A DNA stretch of 64,000 nucleotides from Cryptomeria japonica. Taxonomy: Eukaryota > Streptophyta > Pinopsida > Cupressales > Cupressaceae. The notes under the pieces were generated by a model. It did not search any database. It saw nothing but the letters and a program-made list of their open reading frames with translations, and was not told the DNA's origin. Position 1 is the stretch's first letter. Each line of letters opens with the position of its first letter. A program made the position numbers and the translations under genes. Positions 9,333-20,287 of this stretch are shown one piece after another. The DNA lies in NCBI RefSeq assembly GCF_030272615.1, contig NC_081410.1, positions 116,571,140-116,635,139 of the forward strand, given 5' to 3'.

Positions 9333-11525
9333 CTAATTATATCCAGAGAATCCGTCCATTAAAGATAACATCTCATGGCCTGCTGTGAGATCAACAATTA
9401 AATCAATGTTTGGTAATGGGAAATCGTCCTTCGGACAAGCCTTGTTGATATCCCTGAAGTCTGTACATATTCGGATGCTGCGATCTGGTTTGCTAACAGG
9501 TACTAAGTTGGAAATCCATTCGGGATAATCAATTGGGCGTATGAATCGGACATCCAGTAATTTTTCCAGCTCTGCCTTGACTAATAATGCCACTTGTGGA
9601 TGCATTTTCCTCAATTTCTGCTTTACTGGTTTTGCCCCCAGTTTGACTGTTAAATGATGCATTACCAAATCCGGGTCCAGTCCAGGCATATTAGCATAAG
9701 ACCATGCGAAGTTGATTTGTCGTTCCTTAAAGAAGCCTATGAATTTTGCTCTCTCGGCCTCTGTCAATGATTGAGCCAAAAATATGTTGTGTGGAACCTC
9801 TGCTGTACCAATGTTTGTCTTTATAGTCTCCTCTACCAACATGGATGATTTTTCCTCGTATGATGCTGGGAGAATGTCAAGCCTTCCATCTTCGGGTGCC
9901 TCGGAGAGGTTTTCACCCTCAGATACATCCTTTCTTTTTACTTTTTTAAAGTCAGATAGCGCCACAGTGTGGTTTTCGCCATAAGACCCTTGTTTTGTTT
10001 TTATTTTCACATTTTTGCGACTAGAAGGCCCGACACCCTCACCAAAGTATGCCATGTTATTAAGATCTATGGCGTATCCTGCTTTATGGTCTCCAAGAGG
10101 AAGATCATCGCGAATGCCAAGATAATCGACAATAGCTTCATCATTTTGAAATGTATCAAGCTGTGCTGGTCCATCCTGATCCCAGTCAATGAGTTGAGGG
10201 TGTACGAGGGGAAGGTCTTTAGTGTTTTCAGAGTTCGCAAGGCTAATAGTGAAGATGTGGTTATATTCAGGTATGTCAAGATAGTCATTGAGGTCGTCAA
10301 TGGCACTCTCCTCATCAGTTTCGATCGTGAGTGAGTCCAAATTATCATCACTAGTAGCACCCTCAGGGACAGGTGTCCTCATCCTATGTGATCTTGACCT
10401 AGGGCCTTGAAACGAATCTTGTGCGGGATCCTCATGGGTCGGTTCTTGACCAACTCTGAATTTCTTGTAAAACTCCTCCTCCTCTGTAGGTTCCTCCGGC
10501 TCTCTAAATGTCTCGTTGAGCTCATAGTCGCTGGAGGATTTGTCTGAACCCCATTCCCATTCGTTGGAATCTGTAGAATAGTCATCTTCTTGTTGAACTT
10601 CAGCCACTTTGACTCGCCATATCTGTTTTGTTCTTTTATTGTGAATCTTGGGATTTAGAAAACCAAGCCCCTTGGAGCATTCCCTTCTTGTAGTTAGCTC
10701 AGGTTGTAAAGGCTCCATGACGCCTTCTTTGCGTAGTCCAAGAGGACTTTTTCCATCATACCCGAATCTTTGCAGAATTTTGAAACCTTTGCCATAGTTC
10801 TCACAGGGTATTATAATTTGATCATGTGTATCCTCTTCAGCGTCCTTATATAGCATTTTATATAAATTTTCTTCCTCTAGTTCGCCCCATTTTTGAAAGA
10901 CGGTAGGATCCCATTTGAGTAGCATGATGGAGATTTTCTTATTAGGATGTGGCCTCCCATATTCCTTGGGAGAGGTCATGACTTGTCGTAAGAACATTGT
11001 TTGATTCAGAGTGTATTCTCCCATGCCTTTGTCTTGAAACTTGGCTCTAAGTTCACCTTGTTTGGATGTCGAGGGCTTTAATGACTCAGGATCAATATAT
11101 GCTGAAGAAGGAGTAGCCTCACGATTGCTGGGAATGATAGTCTCAGTATGTGATCTCAAGTTATTGCAATATATGAATGGATTTGGATCACCATTGACCG
11201 TTACCTCGACTCCATTATGAGGAAACTTAATGCATTGGTGGTATGTTGATGGGACTGCCCTCATTTCATGAATCCACGGACGTCCTAGCAATATGTTATA
11301 CGTGAGGTCTAGATCCAGGACTTGACAAACCACGTCCTTTGTGACTGGCCCTATTCTTAGTGGTAAGGTGACTGTACCCTTGGACGAGCGCTCTTCATCA
11401 TCATAAGCCTTAATAGTGATTTGGTTTGTAGAATTTACAGCTTTGTCAGAATATCCCAATTGTCTGATGGTGCTCAATGTACAAATATTAAGACCTCCTC
11501 CTCCATCTATCAGGACTCGTTTTAT
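9333..11525 (-). pseudogene. T1 protease, G-patch-like segment and N-terminal reverse transcriptase
   Basis: The frame is the same as gag and is separated from it only by a TGA at 11526-11528. Immediately after it, VLIDGGGGLNICTLSTIRQL is the retropepsin-like motif of this lineage (Asp kept, flap residues unusual). Around 10740-10790 FKILQRFGYDGKSPLGL resembles a G-patch. A long acidic linker follows. RT begins with LRKMHPQVALLVKAELEKLL, then WISNLVPVSKPDRSIRICTD and the first catalytic Asp in LMDGFSGYN. It ends at a TAG (9333-9335) where RTs of this group have Gln. Confidence 0.88.
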
Positions 11526-14057
11526 TCAGTGTTTATGTATGAAGGCTTCAATGTGTAGAGGTGCATTATGAGGCTGACTTATGGAGGCGTCATTGGCTTC
11601 TGTGAATGTGAGGGAGTGTGGAATGGATAAATATCCCACCATGGCTTGAAACTGGTCCACGTTCAGATCAGTAGGGACAGCAGTATCTCTCAAGGTTTTA
11701 TCAAGGATAGCTTTATGTGCAGGAGATATACGTAAGAGCTCAAGAATAGAGATGAGTGCGGGTGTTTTCCCTAATTGCTCTACAAGGTCGTACTCAGGCT
11801 TAGTTGACGGAAGATTGGTATTCTTAGTAGAGGTACCTAGCAATGTAATCTTACCTCGACGGGTTGTAACATGACATTCAGAGGTAGATGCGGACGAAGA
11901 TCCCACACCTTTTAAGACAATTTTGGGTCTTTGAGAAGAATTCTCAGGATTTTTATTTTTGATAGTAATGGTAGAAATATGATTGTCCATTGAGATGTGA
12001 TTAATAGTGGAATCATAATTGTAAGATGCTCTAGTGTAATTGACTTGATCATCTGTGACTTTGCCTTTTCCCTTGTCATGTTTTGGGAATGGTTCCTTAA
12101 ACACCTCATGCTCTTGGTTAGATGAATGTCCCTCAATCTCAATATCTCCTCTGTCAATGAGATCTTGTACAATGTTTTTCAATCGATGGCAATTACTTGT
12201 CTTATGACCCTTGCTCTTATGAAATTCGCAAAATTCATCATCATTCCACCAATTCGGTTTTACCTTTGGTTCATATGGAGGAAAATCTGGGACCGTGATC
12301 ACTTTATTTGCTACAAGCTTTTTGAATACTGATTCAAGTGATTCTCCCAATGGAGTATACTTCCTTCGTGGTTTAGCAGCCGTTTGATTGTTCACTTGAT
12401 TGTTGGTAGAACTTGAACCAGAAAAGATGAACTTTGGTCTTACTGTGTTGGCATCAACAACACCATCATTAACCGTGTTCTTGTTCTTGTTCCAAAATTT
12501 TGGTTTGTCCTTTCCTTTGAAGTCCTCTTTGTTTTCTTTGAATAGCTTGATAACTCCTTGTTCAATTAAGACTTTTTCTGTTGCTAGGCCCTTTTCAATG
12601 ACATCTTTGAATGTAGACAAACAAGCTTTTCTGAGATCATAGCCAATAGCCTTGTTAACGTTTTGTGTGAACATTTCCACCATTTGTTTCTGTGGGATTT
12701 CGCAAGAGCATCTGCTAGCTAAGTTTCTCCATCTTTGTAAAAATGACGCAAAAGATTCTCCTTCCTTTTGTTTAGTATTGCACAAGGTAGTAACTGAGAC
12801 ATCTGTTTCTATGTTGTAAGAGAAATGCTGAATGAATTCTTCTGCCAAGTCGCCCCATGACTTAATACCGGGAGGTAATTGAGAAAACCATTCCATCGCT
12901 TGATCTCCTAAGCTCTGTGGGAACAACCTCATCAAGTATGTTTCTTCTGCTGCTACCTCAATGCAAGCTATGAAGAATTGTCTTATATGTGCCTTGGGGT
13001 CTCCTCTCCCTCTATATTTGTCAAATTTTGGTGTTACAAAGTGCGGAGGAAACAGAGGCATTGGAATGCTCTTATCGAAGGGATAAGGGCATATATCTCT
13101 CATAGTATATGTGGGTTTTGATGTGCCCATGTCTTCCACTTTCTTTTGTAGATCTCTAATTTGTTGCTCCAAATTATTTTTGGGAGGAGATGGATTTCTT
13201 GTAGCATATCCCATGTTTGAAACACCCATTTGAGGAGGAACTTGTTGCATATATGGATGATACTGATCGTAGATATGTCCATATGGAGGTCTATATTGTT
13301 GCGACATATGTGGAGCACTTGGCATAACTTCTTGTTGAGGGACCCCATATCTGTTTTGCGTATATACACCATATTCAATAGGCTTTTCATTTTCCATTGT
13401 GTTGCCCCCAATTTTGACATGAGGTCTCCTTGTGTCAAAATATTGAGGATGTCCTTGAGTATCCACTTGTCTTGATTGATCCATACCTTGAGCATGTGTT
13501 TGAGCATAAGGCCTCCATGATGGTCTTTGAATGTAAGTATCATATTTTTGAGCTTGTGTATGTGGGATCTCTGGTTTTTGAAGCAAAACTGATGGTGACT
13601 CAGGCATCACATTCGGTCCTCTATTTCCTCCACTATTTGGTCTCCTTTGATCCATGTTAGGTTGAGTTTGTTGTGAGGGTCGACTTTCCATAAGTTGAGA
13701 TAAGTCAAAATCATGTGGTATTTTAGCTCCACTTTGTGCCATCATGTTTAAAAAGTATTGACGATCTCTCCTCATTATCTCTTCAACCAATCTATTGAAT
13801 TGAGGATCCATTATGGATTCTTGTATGTCTGCTGATAGTATTGAAGAGTTGTCAACATTGTCATTGTGTGTAGTATTGTTGTTTATAGCGTTTGCGCTTT
13901 CCACATTTGGATTGTTTCTATAAACATTCATGTCTGGTAATGTAGTGTGCTCAGGATTGTAGAATAGATCATTGTCATACTCATAAGAACTCATGTTTGC
14001 GGATTCTTGAGCTTCTTTAGCTATTCTCCTAGATTTTTGAAGGCGGGTTTCAACCAT
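11526..14057 (-). CDS. T1 Gag (843 codons)
   Basis: The open frame starts MVETRLQKSRRIAKEAQESA. A long Gln/Asn/Pro-rich N-terminal region is followed by a capsid core (FDKYRGRGDPKAHIRQFF, then GDQAMEWFSQLPPGIKSWGD, typical of the retrotransposon gag domain) and by a Cys/His motif CEFHKSKGHKTSNCHRLK, the form used by Tat and Athila elements. Gag assembles the particle and binds RNA. This is the only T1 module with no internal stop. It ends at TGA 11526, directly before the protease in the same frame. The stop may be a C-to-T mutation of a CGA codon, or a site of readthrough. Confidence 0.9.
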   Translation of the reverse strand: MVETRLQKSRRIAKEAQESANMSSYEYDNDLFYNPEHTTLPDMNVYRNNPNVESANAINNNTTHNDNVDNSSILSADIQESIMDPQFNRLVEEIMRRDRQYFLNMMAQSGAKIPHDFDLSQLMESRPSQQTQPNMDQRRPNSGGNRGPNVMPESPSVLLQKPEIPHTQAQKYDTYIQRPSWRPYAQTHAQGMDQSRQVDTQGHPQYFDTRRPHVKIGGNTMENEKPIEYGVYTQNRYGVPQQEVMPSAPHMSQQYRPPYGHIYDQYHPYMQQVPPQMGVSNMGYATRNPSPPKNNLEQQIRDLQKKVEDMGTSKPTYTMRDICPYPFDKSIPMPLFPPHFVTPKFDKYRGRGDPKAHIRQFFIACIEVAAEETYLMRLFPQSLGDQAMEWFSQLPPGIKSWGDLAEEFIQHFSYNIETDVSVTTLCNTKQKEGESFASFLQRWRNLASRCSCEIPQKQMVEMFTQNVNKAIGYDLRKACLSTFKDVIEKGLATEKVLIEQGVIKLFKENKEDFKGKDKPKFWNKNKNTVNDGVVDANTVRPKFIFSGSSSTNNQVNNQTAAKPRRKYTPLGESLESVFKKLVANKVITVPDFPPYEPKVKPNWWNDDEFCEFHKSKGHKTSNCHRLKNIVQDLIDRGDIEIEGHSSNQEHEVFKEPFPKHDKGKGKVTDDQVNYTRASYNYDSTINHISMDNHISTITIKNKNPENSSQRPKIVLKGVGSSSASTSECHVTTRRGKITLLGTSTKNTNLPSTKPEYDLVEQLGKTPALISILELLRISPAHKAILDKTLRDTAVPTDLNVDQFQAMVGYLSIPHSLTFTEANDASISQPHNAPLHIEAFIHKH

Positions 14058-14545
14058 GAACTAGGTGTTTGACCAAGATGTGAGAGACTAGATGGAAAAT
14101 ATGAAAAGAGTATCGAAGACCAAGAGTTGTATGGAGTGTAAATGAATCTTGAGGTGTACTTGCAATGTCCAAAGTGTAAGACCAAGTATGTAAGTAGTAG
14201 AGTAGGTGTGACTTCCAAAGAGACGATCGTTTCTCTTGATGAGGTAAGTTGACCTTGACCCTAAGTAAGACCAAATGAGACCCAAAGGTAAGAAACCTTG
14301 ATGAGGGACCACTTAGCAAAGTGTAGTTGTATGTAGTGTGTTGACAAAGTATGATGAGGACAAGCAAGTGACCTTTTGACTCAAGTTTAGACAAGTATGA
14401 ATGTAAAATGAGGTATGAAGCAATGATGGACTATGTAAAACCTTAGAACAGGCTGAATGCTAGATTAAACCTGAAGAGACAACCTAGTAAGCTCAAGTAT
14501 TCCGAAACTGATTTCTTTTGTTTGATGGACTGTTAAAATTTTCAA

Positions 14546-14712
14546 ATCCTGACACAGACGCCTCTGTATACTTCACAGACGCGGTTTTAAGACACAGACG
14601 CTACTCTGTTTGATGCAGACGTGGACAAAAACACAGACGCTATTCTGTACTTCGCAGACGCGTTTATCCGACACAGACGCGGTTCGAACAGACATAGACG
14701 CGTTTCTGTAAC
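14546..14712 (-). repeat. CGCGTCTGTG array, leader block 1
   Basis: About eight copies of (A)CACAGACGCG on the plus strand, i.e. CGCGTCTGTG(T) in the sense direction of gag, occur at 20-25 bp spacing. It has the same motif as 2195-2492, in mirror orientation. Confidence 0.85.
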
Positions 14713-15909
14713 CTTAGTGCGATCTTTCCTATCTGTGAAGTTGTTTTGTTGTGACCAACTCTGATTTTTCGACTGTTTTTCGTGACAAGAGGACACAGTG
14801 TTGATGACTCAATGTTTGCAGACTGTTTAGACTCCAAAAAGTGTGTTGTTTGATGTAAAAAGTTTTTGCATACACTTGAAGACACAAAAAACACAATGTT
14901 TTGCTGTTTTGTCTTGAATGTTTGAGTGTTTAGCATAAGACAAGCACAAATCTTAGGGCTGGCCAAGACAATAGTTGTTGATCCCACATAGGGTTTTACC
15001 CCCGAGGCTACGCTATTCAAAGCGGATACTTAGATGCTTGACCTCACTGGCTCCACCCTCGGCACTCACTTCTCGGGTCAGCCAAGCATCAGTCCCCATG
15101 AAAACTCCCCATGGCGAACTTTGTATCTCTACTAAGAACCATATGTGTGTGGGCCGCTACCAGAGGTCCGACCTCCTGCCTCAACAACTAGAAGGATTTG
15201 GGCATCTAAAACAAAGAGGTGCTAGTAAGGGCATCCACTCGTGTGGCCATACATGCAGCAATTTCAGCTCTGTAAATACAGAAGGCTCCCAGCCGGTAGG
15301 GGTTACGCCCTACAAATGATCAAATAAATTTGATCAAACGGGTTTATGGGGAGACATAGTGTCGGTATGAACTAATCAGCACACGTTATCCATAGTTTTC
15401 ACCATGAATACATTTGATTATAGTGGTTTGGATGAGGTGGGTTTTCCTCGCTACCACTTGGGTCGTTCTCTTCTCACTAGTAGTCCTAATGACCACACGG
15501 GAAGACAGGCCCTCTAAAGATTAAACAAAAAGAGCCTATTGCTCGAGACACAAAAGACAATGATTCAATTTTAGTGCACCAATTGAAGTGTTTGCTAAGC
15601 TATGAAAACAAGGCACACAATAAAAATTACAAAACCCTAAGGCCCTGCAACAAAATTGTTAGTAGTTTGGGTTGTTTCAAATGATAACCCCTTCCTGCAA
15701 GCACACAAGTTAGGTAAATTTTAGAAAACCCAAAAAGACTTTGTGAAAAGGGGCCTTCAACAAAAACGTTTTTGCCTCCAAAGCAAGCTGCACAAACCAG
15801 GTTAGCTAGATCTACAAAGGTTAGCCGAAAATAAACCAGATCTGAAACCCTAAGTACAAAATCCGAAAACCCGAATCAAAGAAACTTGAAAAATTTGCAA
15901 AACAGAAAG

Positions 15910-16165
15910 CACAGACGCCTTTATACCAGACACAGACGCGTCTCAACTACACAAACGCGGTTCTGTAGTTTACAGACGTGATTAAAGGTCACAGACGCGA
16001 CTCAAGAACGCAGACGCGATGAGATCCAGCACAGACGCGGTTAAAATTCTCAGACGCGATTTTAGAAACCTGCAAAAATAAAAATCTGGCAAAAACACAG
16101 GCGCGATTAACGATATCACAGACGCTTCTGAAACACAAAAACGCGATCCGAACACTCGCAGATGC
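15910..16165 (-). repeat. CGCGTCTGTG array, leader block 2
   Basis: About eleven degenerate copies of the motif (CACAGACGCG, CACAAACGCG, CGCAGACGCG on the plus strand) lie close to the primer-binding site. The spacing is again about 20-25 bp. Confidence 0.85.
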
Positions 16166-16257
16166 GGAAAAAACCTAAAATGTCGTCGAAATCGTCCGAT
16201 CTGCAACTTCAAAAATGCAAAATCTGCAACAAAAATGTTAAATGCAAAGGGACAAGA

Positions 16258-16275
16258 GTCCCACCGGGCGTGCCA
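16258..16275 (-). other. T1 primer-binding site
   Basis: In the sense direction, TGGCACGCCCGGTGGGAC begins three bases after the end of the 5' LTR. It starts with TGG, the complement of a tRNA CCA end. It is not the initiator-Met site used by the other LTR elements here. I cannot assign the tRNA without a search. Confidence 0.8.
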
Positions 16276-16278
16276 AAA

Positions 16279-17082
16279 TGTGTATGGTGAAAATGGATAA
16301 CAATGATAACAATATTGAAAGACTAAAATGGATTCAACCACTAAACCCTAGCCTAATAATGAACAAAGATCCACCATAACATATGAAGATAACCTAAGAC
16401 AATGCAAAATAACTCAAAATCACAAAGATTATACCATCACATGTCCAATAGGGTTTTGATCTCCATTCTTCCTATCTCCATTGATCTTGTTTGATATGCT
16501 TGCTCTCAGATTTTTGTATGCACAAGAGCTCAATAAAGAACGGAATGTGGTTGCAAGTGGAATTGTAGTGTAGCCAAGTTGCATGAAAGATCATTAGGAT
16601 GTGTCATTAGGGTATGTCATTAGGCATTAGGGCTCTACAATGAAGAAAGCATCTCCTTAAATAGAAGACACAATAGGAAATGGAGGGTTAAGATTGAGAG
16701 GTGTAAAAAGAGAGGTCGGCTAGGATTAGAGGGTAGGTAAAAGAAATAATAAAATAATGAAAGGGGTAGGTAGTGTAGGAATTAAGAGATGAATGACATG
16801 TGTCATGTGTAGAAAAAGATAATGAATTAATTAAATAAATAAAGATTTATTTAATTAATAGAAGAAGTAGGACAATTAAATAAATAAAATATTTATTTAA
16901 TTTAGGAAAGGGATAATTTAAATAAATAAATGTATTTATTTAAATTAGAAATAAGGCTAGAAGAGGATAAATGAATTAATTAAATAAATAAAAATTTATT
17001 TAATTAATAGAAGAATTAGGCTTAGATAATTAAATAAATAAAATATTTATTTAATTAAACATGACAATTTTGAGTGTCTACA
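16279..17082 (-). repeat. T1 5' LTR
   Basis: It is 804 bp, bounded by TG and CA, and matches 869-1672 except at five positions by eye. The duplication CTCAC follows at 17083-17087. Confidence 0.95.
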
Positions 17083-18568
17083 CTCACTATTGGTAAAATC
17101 ATCAAAACACTCCTTCAAATCACTAAGCAATTTCCTTCTTATATTCTTGATAGTTCTTTGACAATGTGTCATTGGCTTATAAGAAGAGACGTCAATATAT
17201 ATTGGTGCAGATGATGCAGGTGTCTTGTCGGTAGCTTTTGTCTTTTTCCTTGTTTGCCTTGTCTTCTTAGGCTGCACATATGATTCTGTGTCTTCAGATT
17301 CCGGTGAGTTTCTCTTGGCCTTCCACTTCCTTTCAAATACTTTGGCGGGTGCAACTTCCGGTTTCTTCTTGGCAGGTGATCGCTTGGTTACTTTTAGGCT
17401 GGCTGAGGTAACTGGTGTCGATGTAGCTGGCATTGCCTTTCCCTTTTTCATAGAAGGCTCTTCAACCGGTGTTACCCTTTCCAAGTAGGTGTCGATTCTC
17501 TTTTTCTTTGCATTCAAAGGAGAGGCAATCAGGATAGAGGCATACCCATCCAACATGTCGTACATTACCTCATAACCCATAGGCTCTACTTCTTCTTGTC
17601 TAGGCTCTACCACTTCAATTACACACTCATCTACTCTAATGGTAAAGCATATGTCCTCTTCATATTTCTTAATAATATCACCAGATATTCTCATCCTCTG
17701 GCTCATCTTCCACTTGAATTCATCAAAGTATTTATTCAAGACTTTTGGATATCCGGTCCCCACTGCTTGGAGACTTTCCTTGATTTGTTTGGTGATCGGT
17801 TGGTCAGCAGACCATTGAATATCACCTACTCCCGAGAAATAGCCTTGGAAGTGGAAAAATAGACCCACCAAAAGTGTGCAAATTTGAATCTTAGGGCACT
17901 GTACTGTTTGATAGACTTCAAGTTTACTAGGAGTTGCTTCTGTAAACAGGTGCATAGATCAAATGAGGTGTCCTCCATGATCATTATGTAAGTGGCATTA
18001 ATTGCAACAACAGAGACAGAGTTTAATCTGCTGGCATAAAACGTCCGGTATCCAATCACCATGCAAGCATACTTGACCAACTCATCTTTGATGGTGTTGA
18101 CAGTCATTCCTCGTTGGTTGCTCACAAAACCGGTGAGCTTATTCATTTCTATCTTGATGACTTTCCTTTGGGATGAAACCTCACCTATGTTGCAGAAATT
18201 GGTGATGACATGAATTGCTTCAGGCGCAATGTCATGCGTCCTTTCGAGATACATCTTGTCTCCATGCACTCTGCTCAAGATTATGTTGTTGTGGTCTTCC
18301 GTGAATTCTTCAAGGAAGTAAACCGCATTGTGAAGTTTCTTTCTCTCCAGAATGCTGTATTCTGGTTTGATCTTCTTGTCATCCCCACAAAACAGACTTA
18401 GCTGGGAATAAATTGCTAAGGATCCTAGGTCTTCCAGTTTGCAGTCAATGTACCTTGAAATATCTCCTTCGATGATGACTCCGACAGGGCATTGTATTTC
18501 ATTTTTCTTTGAATGAATTCAGCCGAGTCCATAGGTGCACTAGAACTAGAGTGCGATGCAGAAGCCAT
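17083..18568 (-). pseudogene. E1 second ORF, N-terminal part
   Basis: It starts at an ATG at 18568 (MASASHSSSSAP) and is homologous to the second ORF of E2 at 24939. It shares segments such as QWSADQPITKQIKESLQA and MGYEVMYDMLDGYAS with that copy. A frameshift lies near 17850. At the position of the first stop of the E2 copy this copy keeps Gln, showing that the E2 stop is secondary. The T1 insertion cuts the ORF at 17083 and it resumes at 868. No known domain is recognised. It is rich in Lys-Pro towards the middle, perhaps nucleic-acid binding, but that is only inference. Confidence 0.75.
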
Positions 18569-18826
18569 GATTTAACTGATAAACAAAAATTCTGAGAAAT
18601 ACCTTCACAATTTCAAAATTTAGGGTTTGACAAATGCAGCTCACACTACACCACTTCGGTTGCTTGATTACCGCTTGGTGTTCTTCACTTGATTGATAGT
18701 AAATGACTTTGGATACTTCTGCAAGATTTGAAATCTCTCTGAATTGCAAGTCGAATCGCCTTTTGTTGCTCTGCTCTTGAAAAATTCTTCGCTCGAAAAC
18801 TGATAAGTGAAAATGACTTGAAAATC

Positions 18827-18838
18827 CCTTTTAAACAA
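18827..18838 (-). promoter_or_regulatory. TATA-like box before E1 second ORF
   Basis: On the minus strand TTTAAAAGGGATTTT lies about 260 bp before the second ORF's ATG. The same element and spacing are kept in E2 (25191-25204), in a region between gag and the second ORF where sequence is otherwise free to drift. Confidence 0.4.
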
Positions 18839-19017
18839 ATTCTTCACCTACCATAATAAATGCTCCACCGCTAGGGCATAAACCCTAATTTGTCTTTTAC
18901 CGCTTCACAATCTTCTGCTAATTGATAGGTAACGTATACCGGTTAAGGTCTTTTAGCGGTGTAAACTGGGGGTTCAAAACATTTCACCGATCTATTCCCC
19001 CTAAGCTTTTCTGAAGC

Positions 19018-20287
19018 TCAGTTTGTTGGTTCAGTGACTTCCACACTAGGTGTAGAAACAGATTCATCTTGTGACATTTCTTCAAGTTTCTTTTTCCATG
19101 TTTTATTCATTCTTGCTTGAATGGTTTCAACATCAATCTTCCCTTCTGGAGTGACTGGTATGTCATCTGATAGGTTCTCTGCAGGTTCTGGAAGGGTGTC
19201 CCGGTTTGTTGCAATGATAGAATACCATTCCAGGTGTTCTCCATGGTCCATTGTCCATTCTACCATTCTTCCTCCTGCATGTTGCAGCAATGTGACCACT
19301 ACTATGGCAAATCAAATAGGTTTCTCTCCAACCGGTTGTTGCTTGATATAGCCACCACCACCTGATTGATGGTCATTGGCATTATACCGGTTTGGATTCT
19401 GGTTCACAGATGATTCAGGAAAAACTCCTTGAGTCCTTTGAGGATATCTCCCAGTGTTGTGCATAACAGACCTGCATTCAAATTCTCTATGCCCAAACTT
19501 GTTGCATGCATAACAATTACCATTGAATCTATTGGATCTAGGCTTATTGTTTAGAAAGTATGGAAAATTATTGTAAGTCCTATTTCTACATATATTAGCA
19601 GTATGTCCTTCCTTGAGACAATTAAAGAAAATAGGTTTAAACTTTTGCTTACCTTTATCCTTTGGTGTCAGTTGCTTCTTTGATGCTCCATCTTTTGTTC
19701 TAGAGGTCTCACCTTCCTCATAACCAGAAAAACCAAGTCCAGTGGTATTCTTTACCGGTTTTGCCGATTCAAGCTTTTGTTCTAGCTTAACAGTGCTCTT
19801 ATTGAATTTGGCAAGTATTTCCTTTGACTCAGTGAGTTCCTTGGAGATAGCAGCATTGGATTCCTTCACGGTTGCATTCTCAGAAATAGCCATGTTTAGT
19901 TCACCTTGCATTTCTTCTTTTTTCACTTTACTCACTTGGAGATGAGCGGTAAAGGCACTGATTTCTTGCTTCAGCTTGAAGATCTCATGATCTTTGTCTT
20001 TTTACCAGGTCTTCAACTTTCCTCCGGTTCTCAAGCTCTTGACACATTCTGATAGTCAGTCCTTCCAGTTCCCTTTTCAGGTTAGCATTAGATTCATTCA
20101 GTTTTTCAACTTCTTCAACTAGGACTTCCATGTCTGCTTCATCAGAAGAACTATTTTCAGTAAGCGCCATCAGTTTCTCAGCATGCTCTCTTCTCTTTGC
20201 TAGAGAGGCTTTATACTTGACTTTAAGTTCATCAAAGGCTTTCTTAGTCTGAGTGAGATGATGAGTAAGCTCCCTCACAGTGTATTC
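19018..20287 (-). pseudogene. E1 Gag, most of the ORF, cut by E2 after the start codon
   Basis: This is coiled-coil and zinc-knuckle Gag of E1. In order: a helical region with RELTHHLTQTKKAFDELKVK, a second helix (KELTESKEILAKFNKSTVKL), a Gly/Lys linker and knuckles including CLKEGHTANICRN and CYACNKFGHREFECRS. One extra A in the KRQ(R)S region near 19990 shifts the frame, and further breaks lie near 19300. The first codons, including ATG, are at 27908 on the other side of E2. Gag would form particles and bind RNA. Confidence 0.8.
20283..20287. repeat. Target-site duplication of E2, left copy
   Basis: TATTC lies immediately before the E2 LTR at 20288. The partner is 27898-27902. It lies within codons 4-5 of E1's gag. 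Confidence 0.9.

Larger units (their letters stand above)
14058..16257 (-). other. T1 long untranslated leader
   Basis: This 2.2-kb region between the primer-binding site and the gag ATG has no supported coding sequence. It contains two blocks of the CACAGACGCG motif (CGCGTCTGTG on the sense strand), a GC-rich potentially structured block (14960-15310) and an exact 9-bp-stem palindrome (15317-15336). Functions such as packaging, dimerisation or internal initiation are plausible but unproven. Confidence 0.75.
869..17082 (-). mobile_element. T1: Ty3/gypsy Tat-lineage LTR retrotransposon, complete in structure
   Basis: This is a 16,214-bp element with two 804-bp LTRs (869-1672 and 16279-17082), each bounded by TG...CA. 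The 5-bp target-site duplication CTCAC (864-868 and 17083-17087) is perfect. On the minus strand the order is 5' LTR, primer-binding site, 2.2-kb leader, gag, protease, G-patch-like segment, RT, RNase H, second RNase H, integrase, 5-kb distal region, polypurine tract, 3' LTR. A second RNase H and an antisense ORF between pol and the 3' LTR are known traits of the plant Tat lineage. By eye the LTRs differ at five positions. It is inserted in the second ORF of E1. All coding parts carry in-frame stops. Confidence 0.95.
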
